NCBI GenBank assembly: GCA_002356215.1
Contig: AP017959.1
Span: 930,001 to 994,000, forward strand
Reading direction: 5' to 3'
Length of the DNA stretch: 64,000 nucleotides
DNA from: [Synechococcus] sp. NIES-970
GTDB lineage: Bacteria > Cyanobacteriota > Cyanobacteriia > Cyanobacteriales > MRBY01
The first letter of the stretch is position 1. Each line of letters starts with the position of its first letter. The notes beneath the pieces were generated by a model that saw only the letters and a program-made list of their open reading frames with translations, made no database searches and had not been told where the DNA came from. Below, piece by piece: positions 16,740 to 25,582 of the stretch. Position numbers and translations under genes: made by a program.

Positions 16740-18245
16740 ATGGCACGGGATTTACGCACATTTATCAAACTGGTAGAAGAACGGGGGCAACTGCGCCGCA
16801 TTAAAGCCCTTGTCGACTCGGATCTAGAGATCGCCGAGATCGCGAACCGGATGTTGCAGGTGGGCGGTCCTGCGTTGTTGTTTGAGAATGTGCGGGGGAC
16901 TTCGGTTCCGGTGGTGGTGAATCTACTGGGGACGGTGGAGCGCATCTGTTGGGCGATGAAAATGGAAAAGCCCGAAGAACTAGAGGATCTTGGCCGGAAG
17001 TTGGCGATGTTGCAGCAGCCGAAACCTCCGAAAAAGATTGCTCAGGCGGTGGATTTCGGTAAGGTACTGTTTGATGTATTGAAGGCGAAACCCGGTGGGA
17101 GTTTTCTGCCTGCCTGTCAGCAAGTGGTGGTCAAAGAAGAGGAACTAGACCTGAATTTGATCCCGATGTTGCGTCCCTATCCCAAGGATGCCGGGAAAAA
17201 TATTACCCTCGGTTTGGTGATTACCAAAGATTGTGAAACGGGTGTGCCGAATGTGGGGGTCTATCGCCTGCAATTGCAATCGAAAACGACGATGACGGTG
17301 CATTGGCTGTCAGTACGGGGTGGGGCGCGTCATCTCCGTAAGGCGGCGGAACAGGGTAAAAAATTGGAAGTGGCGATCGCCGTCGGTATCGACCCCATTT
17401 TAATCATGGCAGCGGCAACCCCGATTCCTGTGGACTTGTCTGAATGGCTATTTGCGGGACTGTATGGCGGTTCGGGCGTGGCATTGACCAAATGTAAGAC
17501 GCTGGATCTGGAAGTGCCTGCTGATGCGGAATTTATCCTCGAAGGCACGATTACCCCCGGTGAAATGTTGCCTGATGGGCCTTTCGGCGATCACATGGGC
17601 TATTACGGCGGCATGGAGGATTCCCCCTTGGTGCGCTTCCACTGCATGACCCATCGCAAAGACCCGATTTATTTGGCAACTTTTAGCGGTCGTCCCCCCA
17701 AAGAAGAAGCGATGATGGCGATCGCCTTGAATCGGATTTATACGCCGATCCTCCGACAGCAAGTGTCGGAAATTGTGGACTTTTTCCTCCCCATGGAAGC
17801 TCTTAGTTATAAGGCTGCAATTATCTCCATTGATAAGGCTTATCCGGGCCAAGCTCGACGGGCTGCCCTCGCATTTTGGAGTGCGTTACCGCAGTTTACC
17901 TATACAAAATTTGTGATTGTTGTAGATAAAGATATTAATATTCGTGATCCGCGCCAAATTGTCTGGGCAATTAGTTCAAAAGTTGACCCGGTGCGCGATG
18001 TGTTTATTTTGCCGGATACGCCCTTTGATACCCTTGATTTTGCCAGTGAAAAAATTGGTATGGGCGGACGTATGGGCATCGATGCCACGACAAAAATTCC
18101 GCCGGAAACCGATCACGAATGGGGCGAAGTTTTAGAGTCTGATCCCGATATTGTCGACAGATGCGATCGCCGTTGGGAAGAATATGGATTAGCCGACATT
18201 GATTTAACAGAAGTAGACCCGAATAAATTTGGCTATGAAATGTAA
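16740..18245 (+). CDS. ubiD: UbiD family decarboxylase
   Basis: A 501-residue UbiD-type decarboxylase, which uses prenylated FMN to remove the carboxyl group of aromatic or alpha,beta-unsaturated acids. Recognisable parts are RDLRTFIKLVEERGQLRRI at the start, NITLGLVITKDCETGVPNVG (about 155-175), DGPFGDHMGYYGG near 280 in the active-site region, and SALPQFTYTKFVIVVDKDIN near 380. In cyanobacteria the natural role is probably 4-hydroxybenzoate decarboxylation in plastoquinone synthesis; substrate is inference. No ubiX is adjacent. Confidence 0.9.
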   Translation: MARDLRTFIKLVEERGQLRRIKALVDSDLEIAEIANRMLQVGGPALLFENVRGTSVPVVVNLLGTVERICWAMKMEKPEELEDLGRKLAMLQQPKPPKKIAQAVDFGKVLFDVLKAKPGGSFLPACQQVVVKEEELDLNLIPMLRPYPKDAGKNITLGLVITKDCETGVPNVGVYRLQLQSKTTMTVHWLSVRGGARHLRKAAEQGKKLEVAIAVGIDPILIMAAATPIPVDLSEWLFAGLYGGSGVALTKCKTLDLEVPADAEFILEGTITPGEMLPDGPFGDHMGYYGGMEDSPLVRFHCMTHRKDPIYLATFSGRPPKEEAMMAIALNRIYTPILRQQVSEIVDFFLPMEALSYKAAIISIDKAYPGQARRAALAFWSALPQFTYTKFVIVVDKDINIRDPRQIVWAISSKVDPVRDVFILPDTPFDTLDFASEKIGMGGRMGIDATTKIPPETDHEWGEVLESDPDIVDRCDRRWEEYGLADIDLTEVDPNKFGYEM

Positions 18246-18249
18246 AACA

Positions 18250-18281
18250 AAGCCCCTGCCTTCATGAAAAAGCAGGGGCTT
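18250..18281. terminator. Bidirectional hairpin between ubiD and ccs1
   Basis: A perfect 10-base stem AAGCCCCTGC/GCAGGGGCTT with a 12-base loop sits between two convergent genes. On the minus strand it is followed by TGTTTTA, on the plus strand by TGTGTATAAA, so it is more terminator-like for ccs1. Confidence 0.7.
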
Positions 18282-18302
18282 GTGTATAAATGGGCCAATG
18301 AT

Positions 18303-19667
18303 TTAAATCTTTGCGCTCTCAGGGGATTTGGCTTCGAGGGTATTAATCATCTCTAACAGTTCCCGTTCAAAAGCGACCTGGGCACGATTCGTTTTGCCAC
18401 CGAAATAAAAGCGATCACCTGCCTGGAGTGCCCACACTTGGGAATAGGAAACATAGCTCATCACCACGCCGATCATCACCAACAGAAAGCCAGTGTAAAC
18501 CACAGGAATGCCTGGATCTGCTTTGATTTGTAACCCGGTGCTGCCGACGAGATCGACTAATTTGAGGCTCAGGCCATCCACATCCAGGCGATCGCCGACC
18601 CGCACCGCGCCAACGAGGTCGCCTTTTTCATCATAGACAATGGCGCTCCCCTGGAGATCTTGCATCAAAATCGAAACCCCCGCACTGAGGTCTGGCTTGA
18701 TAGGGACCCAACTCCCCCAAAGCTTAGCGTCGTTGGTGGTGGGAATTTGGGCGGCGGGCAGTTGAAAGATCGGACTGTTGTTTAGTTGTACCTGTACCCC
18801 GGCGATCGCCCAACTGGTTTGATAAAAAGTAATCCCATCGTAACGGAGAGGATGATTGACCGAAATCGTCTGACGGTCGAGCTCATTGCCCGCTTCGTCT
18901 ACCACCGACAGGTCCGAATAGAATTGGTCAATATCCCCCGTCGGCGTGTAGTCGATCCAAAAGCGATTTACGTTCACCGACCAGGGGCGATCGCTCTCAG
19001 CAAAAATCCCTGCCTTAAAGACATTATTCACTTTGAAATTCATGCCACTGGGGACGAGTTCCTGGGCCATAAACCCCCCAAAAGAGCCCCAGATCGAACC
19101 TAAAAGGGTGACAATCATACCGATGTGGACAATGATCGGCCCAATGCGACCAACGATTCCCTTGCGGGCATAGAGTTTTTCCCCTTCTTGAAAAATTCTG
19201 TAGCGTTTCTGGGCCAAAAGGGGCGCTAAATTTTGTAATGAACCCTGATTGAGCTCTGTACTCAGGGCCAATTTGTTGAACTGGCGGGCCTGACTGTAAT
19301 AGGTCCAATTTTGTGCCGTTTTCAGGGCGGGCAGTTGGCGGCGGAAGGTGCAAGCAGTTAGACTCACCCCAAAAGTCAGGAGCAAAACTAGATACCACCA
19401 GGTGGTGTAGACATGGTCTAGTCCCGCTGCAAGTAGCACTTTCCAAGACAGAAAGCCCAAGAGGGCCGGGTCTTCTGGATAGTTTTCTTGGTAGAAAGTA
19501 ATATCGCTACCCTGTTCAATCACCGTCCCCAAAATACTGAAAATTGCAATCAACAGCAGCAGGGCGATCGCCACCCGCAGATCGGCGATCCATTTCAAGC
19601 TGGTGCGCCATACTTTGCGGGGCAAACTCTGCCATTGAAAATTTGAGGAAGAATCAGAAACTGTCAT
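18303..19667 (-). CDS. ccs1: Cytochrome c biogenesis protein Ccs1/ResB
   Basis: A 454-residue ResB-family protein of the system II cytochrome c maturation pathway, which delivers haem to apocytochromes in the thylakoid lumen together with CcsA. It starts with a soluble stretch, then three membrane helices (about 30-130: [40 protein letters not shown], and [22 protein letters not shown] near 172). A large lumenal domain and a final helix ([19 protein letters not shown] near 400) follow. ccdA lies just upstream on the same strand, so both maturation factors are likely co-expressed. Confidence 0.93.
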   Translation of the reverse strand: MTVSDSSSNFQWQSLPRKVWRTSLKWIADLRVAIALLLLIAIFSILGTVIEQGSDITFYQENYPEDPALLGFLSWKVLLAAGLDHVYTTWWYLVLLLTFGVSLTACTFRRQLPALKTAQNWTYYSQARQFNKLALSTELNQGSLQNLAPLLAQKRYRIFQEGEKLYARKGIVGRIGPIIVHIGMIVTLLGSIWGSFGGFMAQELVPSGMNFKVNNVFKAGIFAESDRPWSVNVNRFWIDYTPTGDIDQFYSDLSVVDEAGNELDRQTISVNHPLRYDGITFYQTSWAIAGVQVQLNNSPIFQLPAAQIPTTNDAKLWGSWVPIKPDLSAGVSILMQDLQGSAIVYDEKGDLVGAVRVGDRLDVDGLSLKLVDLVGSTGLQIKADPGIPVVYTGFLLVMIGVVMSYVSYSQVWALQAGDRFYFGGKTNRAQVAFERELLEMINTLEAKSPESAKI

Positions 19668-19733
19668 GGTTTAGGCAATGAAAAATACAGGCGAAACAAT
19701 AAACCTTGATCAACAAGCAACTCCGAAAGAACC

Positions 19734-20474
19734 CTAGGCAAGACCAATGGGTAGGCGAATGAGCAGGGAAAATAAACCAAAGCCCAGTAAGAGAGCACCA
19801 CTGACAGGATTAATCCAACCGGACCATTGACGCAGGGCCAAAAGACGCTTGAGAGAAGCTGTAAAAATACCCGCTACGAGTACCGGCACCACATAACCGA
19901 GGGTGTAGAACAGGAGTAAGCCTGCGCCCAGGGTCAAATTTTGGGTCGTACTCACCCAGGCCAGGAGGGTCGCCAGAACCGGGGTGCTACAGGGGGAAGC
20001 CACCAGGCCGAAGGTCAAACCCACCAGATAAGCCCGTAAAGCTGTGGGGAAATCTTTTTGAATCCAATCTGTCGCCCCCAGGGAAGGGAACTGGAGAGGA
20101 AGAATCTCCAGCAAGTTTAGACCCATCACGATGGCGATCGCACTGACAAAAATCGGTAAACCGATGCCAATTTGGCCGTAAATTTGCCCGAAGCCCGCCG
20201 CCACTAAACCCAACCCAGCCAAAGTGGTGGCCAACCCAAGGCAGAACCAGAGGGACTGGAAAAACGTTTGTAACCGGCTACTGTCTTGGTTGCTGCCGAT
20301 ATAGCCGATGGTAATCGGCAGCATCGATAGGGTGCAGGGGGTGAGACTGGTTAAAAGACCCGCTCCAAAGACGAGAAAGAGGCTCAGCAGGCTCCAATGG
20401 CTCAGCTGCTCCCGCACGAGGGTGTCGCTAAATTGCTGGAGCTGATACAGTTGCAGACTGAGATTTTCCCACAT
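19734..20474 (-). CDS. ccdA: Thiol-disulfide transporter CcdA
   Basis: The ATG at 20472-20474 gives 246 residues; a TTG four codons upstream is less likely. It is a CcdA/DsbD-core protein that passes reducing power across the thylakoid or plasma membrane to keep apocytochrome c cysteines reduced. Six or more hydrophobic helices are visible. The two conserved cysteines are in SLTPCTLSMLPITIGYIG and in VASPCSTPVLATLLAW. It precedes ccs1 by 66 bases on the same strand. Confidence 0.92.
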   Translation of the reverse strand: MWENLSLQLYQLQQFSDTLVREQLSHWSLLSLFLVFGAGLLTSLTPCTLSMLPITIGYIGSNQDSSRLQTFFQSLWFCLGLATTLAGLGLVAAGFGQIYGQIGIGLPIFVSAIAIVMGLNLLEILPLQFPSLGATDWIQKDFPTALRAYLVGLTFGLVASPCSTPVLATLLAWVSTTQNLTLGAGLLLFYTLGYVVPVLVAGIFTASLKRLLALRQWSGWINPVSGALLLGFGLFSLLIRLPIGLA

Positions 20475-20539
20475 GGTGCCGTACAAAAAGACTGTTTGCT
20501 ATTGTATCGGGTTTCTTGGGTCTGCTCCCACAACCGCCC

Positions 20540-21493
20540 CTAGACGAGGGACAGTTCTCCCACCACATCGAGGCGTTTGTAGGGACTGAGAGAGAGAAAT
20601 TGTTCTGCTAAGTTATCGGACACAGCCGGGGTAATCCAACCCAAACGGGTGAGCAGATAGAGGGCAACCGCATATTTCGCCCGTTTTGCACCATCTTTGA
20701 CCTTGATCGCGAGGCCCAAACCTTCCCCGACCCGGCCAATACACTGGATGCCTTCGGCCCCGGATTTACTGACGATTTCCCCTTCAGAGAGGCGCATTAG
20801 TTCGGTATCAAAACCACCCCGCCCGGAGACCATGGTCGGATGGTAGGTCATCGCCCGGACGACCCGCTCCACATCCAGGCGATCGCCTGAGGCCAGGTGA
20901 GCGTAGAGGGTGGCCATTTGGCTCAGTTGCATCAGATAAGTGGGCACACCACAATCATCCCGAGCGCCGATAAATTCCTGGGGGGGCATGTGCAACAGTT
21001 CCGCAATTTTTCCGAGGATCAGCTCCTGGACAGGGTGGGATTTTTCCATGTAGCTGCCCAGGCCCCAGTTGCAATATTTACAGGTCAAAAGCATTCCCGC
21101 ATGTTTGCCAGAGCAGTTGTGTTCGAGGGCGCTGTCTTTGCCATGGGGGATGGGGCATTGGAGCACATCAGATTCTAGATCTGCCTGCCAGAGGATCCGA
21201 AAGACTTGCCGCGCATGTTCCTTCGTCCCCTGGTGGGAACTACAAATCACGGCCAAATCTTTATCGGTGAGCTTGTAATGGTCGAGGGCGCCGGTGCCAA
21301 TGACGGCCAGGGCTTGGAAGGGTTTGAGGGCTGAACGGATAAAAGCAGAACTTTCGGCATCCCCAGCCATGGAGAGGACGCGGCCTTTGGTGTCACAGAC
21401 AACGGCTTCGGCGATGTGGGTAGACTCCTTGAGGCCTTCCCGGAGGAGATTGATTTCGAGGGGGGGAGCTTGGACGCGTTTGCCTCTGGACAT
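20540..21493 (-). CDS. L-asparaginase II family protein
   Basis: The ATG at 21491-21493 yields 317 residues; the upstream TTG extension has no family support. It belongs to the asparaginase II family (Rhizobium AnsA-like), which hydrolyses L-asparagine to aspartate and ammonia. Typical segments are AEAVVCDTKGRVLSMAGD, FIRSALKPFQALAV, ICSSHQGTKEHARQV, HNCSGKHAGMLLTCKYCNW, and IGARDDCGVPTYLMQLSQMA near residue 180. Conserved Cys, Ser-Gly-Lys-His and Asp-Asp-Cys-Gly-Val-Pro motifs are intact. Substrate is inferred from the family. Confidence 0.88.
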   Translation of the reverse strand: MSRGKRVQAPPLEINLLREGLKESTHIAEAVVCDTKGRVLSMAGDAESSAFIRSALKPFQALAVIGTGALDHYKLTDKDLAVICSSHQGTKEHARQVFRILWQADLESDVLQCPIPHGKDSALEHNCSGKHAGMLLTCKYCNWGLGSYMEKSHPVQELILGKIAELLHMPPQEFIGARDDCGVPTYLMQLSQMATLYAHLASGDRLDVERVVRAMTYHPTMVSGRGGFDTELMRLSEGEIVSKSGAEGIQCIGRVGEGLGLAIKVKDGAKRAKYAVALYLLTRLGWITPAVSDNLAEQFLSLSPYKRLDVVGELSLV

Positions 21494-21549
21494 GGTGATT
21501 TTGATGAATGGAATAAACAATGCAGGAGAAAGGGCACGGCGCTGCGGTT

Positions 21550-22050
21550 TTAGAGCAGGTACAGGCCAGCGATGAGACTAGAACTGATCGCCACCACAAT
21601 TAAACCAGTTTGTTGGATGCGACTGAGGATCGGCGCCACTTGGTAAGAAACAATTAGGCGATCGCGTTGGAGCACAGCTTCGGGTTTTTGCCAAATTTGG
21701 CCATCATACCAGCCGGATTCTTCGTAGGTCAGGTTTTCGGTTTGCAGGCGATCGCGAATATAGCGCCAGCCCAGATAGAGGCGGATCAAAATCAAACTTA
21801 GGAGAAACATACCGCCGAGGTTTGCGCTCAAGACCAATTTCACAGGGTAACGGTCGAAGGGGAAACTGGCCCAGGCGATCGGCGTAAAAATCAACGTTGC
21901 CCAGAACCAAACCCAGATCACCTTGCGAATGTAGGTGATCATCTCTGTGCTACCCCAACTAAAAAACCAAGATTCTTTGAGCTGGTCATATTCGTTGAGG
22001 GGTTGTTGCTCCTCGGGGACGGGGCAAAAGGTGGTTTGGAAATCGTTCAT
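21550..22050 (-). CDS. ycf36: Ycf36/CGLD27 family membrane protein (DUF1230)
   Basis: A 166-residue protein with the DUF1230 pattern: NEYDQLKESWFFSW, then IWVWFWATLIFTPIAWASFP (helix 1), a second helix (GGMFLLSLILIRLYLGWRY), the signature YEESGWYDGQIWQKPEAVLQRDRL near 110-133, and a final helix. Ycf36 is encoded in some algal plastids, and its plant form CGLD27 has been connected with iron-deficiency responses in photosynthetic tissue. Its molecular role is not settled. It precedes the asparaginase gene on the same strand. Confidence 0.85.
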   Translation of the reverse strand: MNDFQTTFCPVPEEQQPLNEYDQLKESWFFSWGSTEMITYIRKVIWVWFWATLIFTPIAWASFPFDRYPVKLVLSANLGGMFLLSLILIRLYLGWRYIRDRLQTENLTYEESGWYDGQIWQKPEAVLQRDRLIVSYQVAPILSRIQQTGLIVVAISSSLIAGLYLL

Positions 22051-22143
22051 AATTGGCGCTGGCCCACAGAAAACCTTTGTCCAACAGTGTATCGCTTTTT
22101 TTTGGGGAGGCCCAGGGGCGGGCGATCGCCTGGGAATTTCGAA

Positions 22144-22175
22144 TAAAAAAGTGACCCAAATTAATTTAGGTCACT
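22144..22175 (-). terminator. Terminator of the cyclophilin gene
   Basis: On the minus strand AGTGACCTAAAT pairs with ATTTGGGTCACT (one T-G pair) and is followed by TTTTTTATTC. It lies 54 bases past the stop of the peptidylprolyl isomerase gene. Confidence 0.8.
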
Positions 22176-22228
22176 GGAATTTTGGGGGCTCAAGACTGGG
22201 GAAAACCTCAATCGCCCCAAAGCTATTT

Positions 22229-22990
22229 TTATCGAATGAGGAGATCTTCGCCTTCGATGACCCGGGCCGACTGGATGCGATCGCCCATTTCAATCTGGTC
22301 GAGCACCTCAATACCTTCGGTCACTTGCCCAAACACCGCGTAGTTGCCGTTGAGGAACTCGTTGGGGGCGAGGGAAAAATAAAACTGAGAAGAAGCTGAA
22401 TTGGGCGCCTGGGAACGGGCCATGGCGATCGCCCCTTTACTGTGGGGAAGCACCACCTTCGTCGGATCTAACTCCCCTTGACCGTAAATCGGCTCCGCTT
22501 CCCCTTCAAGTTTGATTTCTAAGGGTACATCCCGGCGAATTCCTGTATCTGGATCCGTAAATCCGCCCCGACCAAGAGCATTAAGAGGAACCTGGGCATC
22601 TTTACTTAGGGGATCTCCCCCTTGAACCACAAAGGGCTCTGGGCTACGAATCACCCGGTGAAAAGCCGTTCCGTCATAAACCCCGCGACTGACCAAATCA
22701 ACAAAGTTGCCCGCAGTCACCGGCGCTTCAGCACCATTGAGTTCGATACGGATAGTTTGGCCATTGACTTCTGGGGAAGCACTTTGAAAAACCATCTCCA
22801 CAACGGCTACACAGGGAGCTGCGGCTTCTTCTGCCTCTGCAGTGGCAGGACAGTCCAAACGGGGCCGGTAAGCTTCTGCGGCAGTGGTCGTTGGGTTCTC
22901 GGTAGATGTTTCTGGGGCTGGGGCACAACTCCCCAGGGTTAAGCTGCTCACCAAAAGCGCCAGACATAACAGTTTCCAGGATCGTTCCAT
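22229..22990 (-). CDS. Cyclophilin-type peptidylprolyl isomerase, lipoprotein
   Basis: From the ATG at 22988-22990 the product has 253 residues and a lipoprotein signal, MERSWKLLCLALLVSSLTLG, with Cys in TLGSC. An ATG at 23026 would lengthen the N-terminus by 12. The mature part is a cyclophilin domain: VTAGNFVDLVSRGVYDGTAFHRV carries the family's catalytic Arg, with FVVQGGDP, NSASSQFYFSL and FAVFGQV-like (NYAVFGQVTEG) segments following. It catalyses cis-trans proline isomerisation during folding of exported proteins. Terminator downstream. Confidence 0.92.
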   Translation of the reverse strand: MERSWKLLCLALLVSSLTLGSCAPAPETSTENPTTTAAEAYRPRLDCPATAEAEEAAAPCVAVVEMVFQSASPEVNGQTIRIELNGAEAPVTAGNFVDLVSRGVYDGTAFHRVIRSPEPFVVQGGDPLSKDAQVPLNALGRGGFTDPDTGIRRDVPLEIKLEGEAEPIYGQGELDPTKVVLPHSKGAIAMARSQAPNSASSQFYFSLAPNEFLNGNYAVFGQVTEGIEVLDQIEMGDRIQSARVIEGEDLLIR

Positions 22991-23078
22991 AGGAATGGGT
23001 TGCAATTTTTGGGTTTGTAAAATCATGAAAAAATTATAAGAAGTCAGTAGGGCGATCGCCCACCGATCTCCATTATGC

Positions 23079-23645
23079 CTAGAGACCTTCGAGGGGAATC
23101 GTCAGAAAGCGAGCCAATTCCGCCCCTTGGTTTTCTAGTTCAGCTAAGGGAATCGGCTCCCCTACGCGATTGAGAGGAATGTCACCGCGATTTTTTACCC
23201 GCAAATACAATACCCGGCGAGGATTTAAACCCTCTTTAATTTCGGCCCGAATCGACAAAATATCTTTTAGGGAATACTGAAAATTAATAATTCGATTTTT
23301 ACCCACAAAACCGTAGCGGAAAATGGTGACCTTACCCGTTTCCTTGTTGAATTCGTTGTAGCCACCGCCGACATTCAAGAAAAATACAAACCAGAGATAG
23401 GCCGACAGCAGCGTTCCCGCTACCCCATAAAACGTTAGGGCAGCCCCCTGGGGAATGAACTGAATATCACTGGGGTCACTGACCAAGAGAAAATTCTGGT
23501 GAAAATAGCTCGAGAGACCCGCCAATAAAAAGCCAATGCCGCCGATGGCAGAAACACTGGCCCAAAGCATGTTACTGAAACGCCGGGAGCCTAAGATCGG
23601 CTGTCGTAAAATGCTATCCGTTGAAGTTGTCACCTGTGCTGCCAT
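23079..23645 (-). CDS. ycf4: Photosystem I assembly protein Ycf4
   Basis: A 188-residue Ycf4 protein, a thylakoid membrane factor for photosystem I assembly. The first 25 residues are polar and include ILGSRRFSNMLWA, followed by a membrane hairpin (ASVSAIGGIGFLLAGLSSYF and LTFYGVAGTLLSAYLWFVFF). The soluble part contains the conserved NVGGGYNEFNKETGKVTIFRYGF and ends with LPL/ELEN...LARFLTIPLEGL. Length and motifs match other cyanobacterial Ycf4 proteins. Located 49 bases downstream of sdhB's neighbour on the same strand. Confidence 0.95.
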   Translation of the reverse strand: MAAQVTTSTDSILRQPILGSRRFSNMLWASVSAIGGIGFLLAGLSSYFHQNFLLVSDPSDIQFIPQGAALTFYGVAGTLLSAYLWFVFFLNVGGGYNEFNKETGKVTIFRYGFVGKNRIINFQYSLKDILSIRAEIKEGLNPRRVLYLRVKNRGDIPLNRVGEPIPLAELENQGAELARFLTIPLEGL

Positions 23646-23693
23646 AAAAGTTTTTTTAGAAAAATTCAGAAAATTTATTTCATTTAATCTTCT

Positions 23694-24698
23694 TTATTTT
23701 ACCGGATGATCTGGCGCTCCCTTGCCTCCGGCCATCACCTCGGCCATGAGAGCGGCCACCGAGGCTGTCCCCATTGACGGCTCAAAGGTGATCGGAAACT
23801 TACCATGCCACAACATTCGCCACCCCAGGGGGAAAATTTCAGGACTACTCTGGAGACCAAACACCATTAGGGCAAAACGCCGTTCATCGACCCAGCCCCC
23901 TGCTTGAACGAGTTGGAGGAGGGTTTTTCGATGACGCACAGCCCGGCTTGTATTGGGGTCTTTTTGTTGGAGAAGGGTACTTTTGATGGCGGTAATGCGG
24001 TCTAGGGGATCGACCCCCTGGGGACAAACATAGTTACATTGATAGCAACGGGTACAGTCCCAGACGCCAGCGGTCGGTTGATGGTATTTGTCTAGGCGGG
24101 CGGCGGTGATACCATCGCGGGAATCATTCAAAAGGCGATCGCCTTTTGCCAAGGCATGAGGACCAAAAAAGTCTGGATTAACGGCCACAGCATTACATTC
24201 ACTGTAACAAGCACCACAGAGAATACAGTTCCCAGCCTGATTCAAGGCCTCGCGCTCTGTGGGAGACTGACGAAATTCCCGCTCCGGTAGATCCTGGGGA
24301 GATTGTCGCTGCACAGCAGGGCCAATGCTTTCGAGTTGTTGCCAAAAGGACTGTAAATCTACCACCAGATCCTTAATCACAGGCAGATTTTTTAGGGGGG
24401 TAATCGTTAATTGAGGAATTGCCCCATTGTCCCGGTGCAACCCTCGCCAACGGTTAACTTCTTCGCCTACATTTTCTTTGCATGCCAGGGCTGCCCGGCC
24501 ATTAATCCCCATCCCACAACTGCCACAGATAGTATTGCGACAATTCTTGCGAAAAGCTAAGCTTCCATCCTGCTGCCATTTGATTTGATTTAAACAATCT
24601 AAAACCGTTGTACTTTCTGGGACAGAAAGATGATAAGTCAAGAATTCCGGTGCGACATTCCGCTGCCGTTGGCGCAGAATTTTCAAGGCGATGTCCAT
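23694..24698 (-). CDS. sdhB: Succinate dehydrogenase/fumarate reductase iron-sulfur subunit
   Basis: The ATG at 24696-24698 gives 334 residues; an upstream TTG is unlikely. SdhB passes electrons from succinate to quinone. The [2Fe-2S] ligands are in CRNTICGSCGMGINGRAALAC near residue 60. The [4Fe-4S]/[3Fe-4S] ferredoxin part has CILCGACYSEC and CTRCYQCNYVCPQGVDP. At about 330 residues it is longer than the bacterial 240-260, with a C-terminal extension as in other cyanobacterial SdhB. No sdhA lies beside it, so the complex is encoded at dispersed sites. Confidence 0.92.
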   Translation of the reverse strand: MDIALKILRQRQRNVAPEFLTYHLSVPESTTVLDCLNQIKWQQDGSLAFRKNCRNTICGSCGMGINGRAALACKENVGEEVNRWRGLHRDNGAIPQLTITPLKNLPVIKDLVVDLQSFWQQLESIGPAVQRQSPQDLPEREFRQSPTEREALNQAGNCILCGACYSECNAVAVNPDFFGPHALAKGDRLLNDSRDGITAARLDKYHQPTAGVWDCTRCYQCNYVCPQGVDPLDRITAIKSTLLQQKDPNTSRAVRHRKTLLQLVQAGGWVDERRFALMVFGLQSSPEIFPLGWRMLWHGKFPITFEPSMGTASVAALMAEVMAGGKGAPDHPVK

Positions 24699-24950
24699 TT
24701 CCCAGCCCTTATTTTGCCACAAACTTCTTTTTCTTAGTCTATAAGGAGAGACTTCATCGTTGTCCCCATCGTCGACAAAGTTAACAAATAATCCTTAGGA
24801 CTGTGGCAATTTAGAAAAAATATTGCTGCACTTTTCAAAAAACTTTTTAAATAAACTGCACAAAAGGGAATTTTTGCAGTTATATTTACAAATGTGGTAA
24901 GTTTATTGCCGACAAAAAAATAGACTCAAAAAAACAAGCGTTTTAGAAAT

Positions 24951-25319
24951 ATGAGTGACATCCCGACAACTCCTTTAAAAGGAAAGGCTCTGCTGAGTAA
25001 AGTCAAGGAATTATCCCATTTGCCCCGACGAGAAACCGCAAAACTTTGTGGCTATAGCAGTACAAAAAATGGCTCAACTCGTGTCAATTTGACAGGTTTT
25101 TATGATGCTGTCCTCGAAGCAAAAGGACTTCCCTTGGATCCTGGTGGTAGTCAAGATGGTCGTGGGAGAGAACCCACCTACCGTGTGAGTGTCCACAAAA
25201 ATGGCCAAATTGTGATTGGTTCTACCTACACAAATCAAATGAACCTGAAGCCTGGGGATGAATTCGAAATTAAAATTGGCTACAAGCACATTCATCTCAA
25301 GCAAGTCAACGAAGCCTAA
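24951..25319 (+). CDS. cyAbrB-type transcriptional regulator
   Basis: A 122-residue cyanobacterial AbrB-like protein. The conserved N-terminal part has LKGKALLSKVKELSHLPRRE and AKLCGYSSTKNGSTRVNLTG. The C-terminal AbrB-type DNA-binding half has YRVSVHKNGQIVIGSTYT, then LKPGDEFEIKIGYKHIHL. In Synechocystis the two cyAbrB paralogues control nitrogen and carbon genes, hydrogenase and cell size. Which paralogue this is cannot be settled here. It has its own 250-base AT-rich upstream region, diverging from sdhB. Confidence 0.9.
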   Translation: MSDIPTTPLKGKALLSKVKELSHLPRRETAKLCGYSSTKNGSTRVNLTGFYDAVLEAKGLPLDPGGSQDGRGREPTYRVSVHKNGQIVIGSTYTNQMNLKPGDEFEIKIGYKHIHLKQVNEA

Positions 25320-25336
25320 AAGCATCGTTTAAGTCA

Positions 25337-25375
25337 AGTCCTGTCAATGATTAAGATTTCTTTTGTGACAGGACT
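25337..25375. other. Hairpin downstream of cyabrB
   Basis: A perfect 10-base inverted repeat, AGTCCTGTCA/TGACAGGACT, with a 19-base loop starts 18 bases after the cyabrB stop. No T-run follows on the plus strand, so it may stabilise the mRNA end rather than end transcription. Confidence 0.5.
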
Positions 25376-25540
25376 AAGCTTGTCTAGAGGTTTATTTTCC
25401 TAAGAGCTTTCTCTCAAAAGAGATATCTGGTCAGGTCACCATCATTGCAAAAAATTCATCATTTGCTGCTCGCTAGACGAGGAATAGACTGCTAGATTTT
25501 TTAGAGAATTTTCTAAACTAATTTTTAATGGGGGTCATGG

Positions 25541-25558
25541 GAGCCATGGCTCTTTTTT
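25541..25558 (+). terminator. Short terminator-like hairpin upstream of the carbonic anhydrase gene
   Basis: GAGCCATGGCTC is a perfect palindrome followed directly by six T. It lies 24 bases before the carbonic anhydrase start codon, so it could end readthrough from cyabrB or act as an attenuator for the downstream gene. Confidence 0.5.
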
Positions 25559-25582
25559 GTTGCTTAAAAAAATTGAGGAGCA

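Noticed and set aside
15685-16740. Mobile-element boundaries around the AT-rich Dcd-like gene
   Set aside because: I looked for direct or terminal inverted repeats at both sides and found only a short local inverted repeat (TTATGA/TCATAA) by the stop codon, which is not convincing as an element end.
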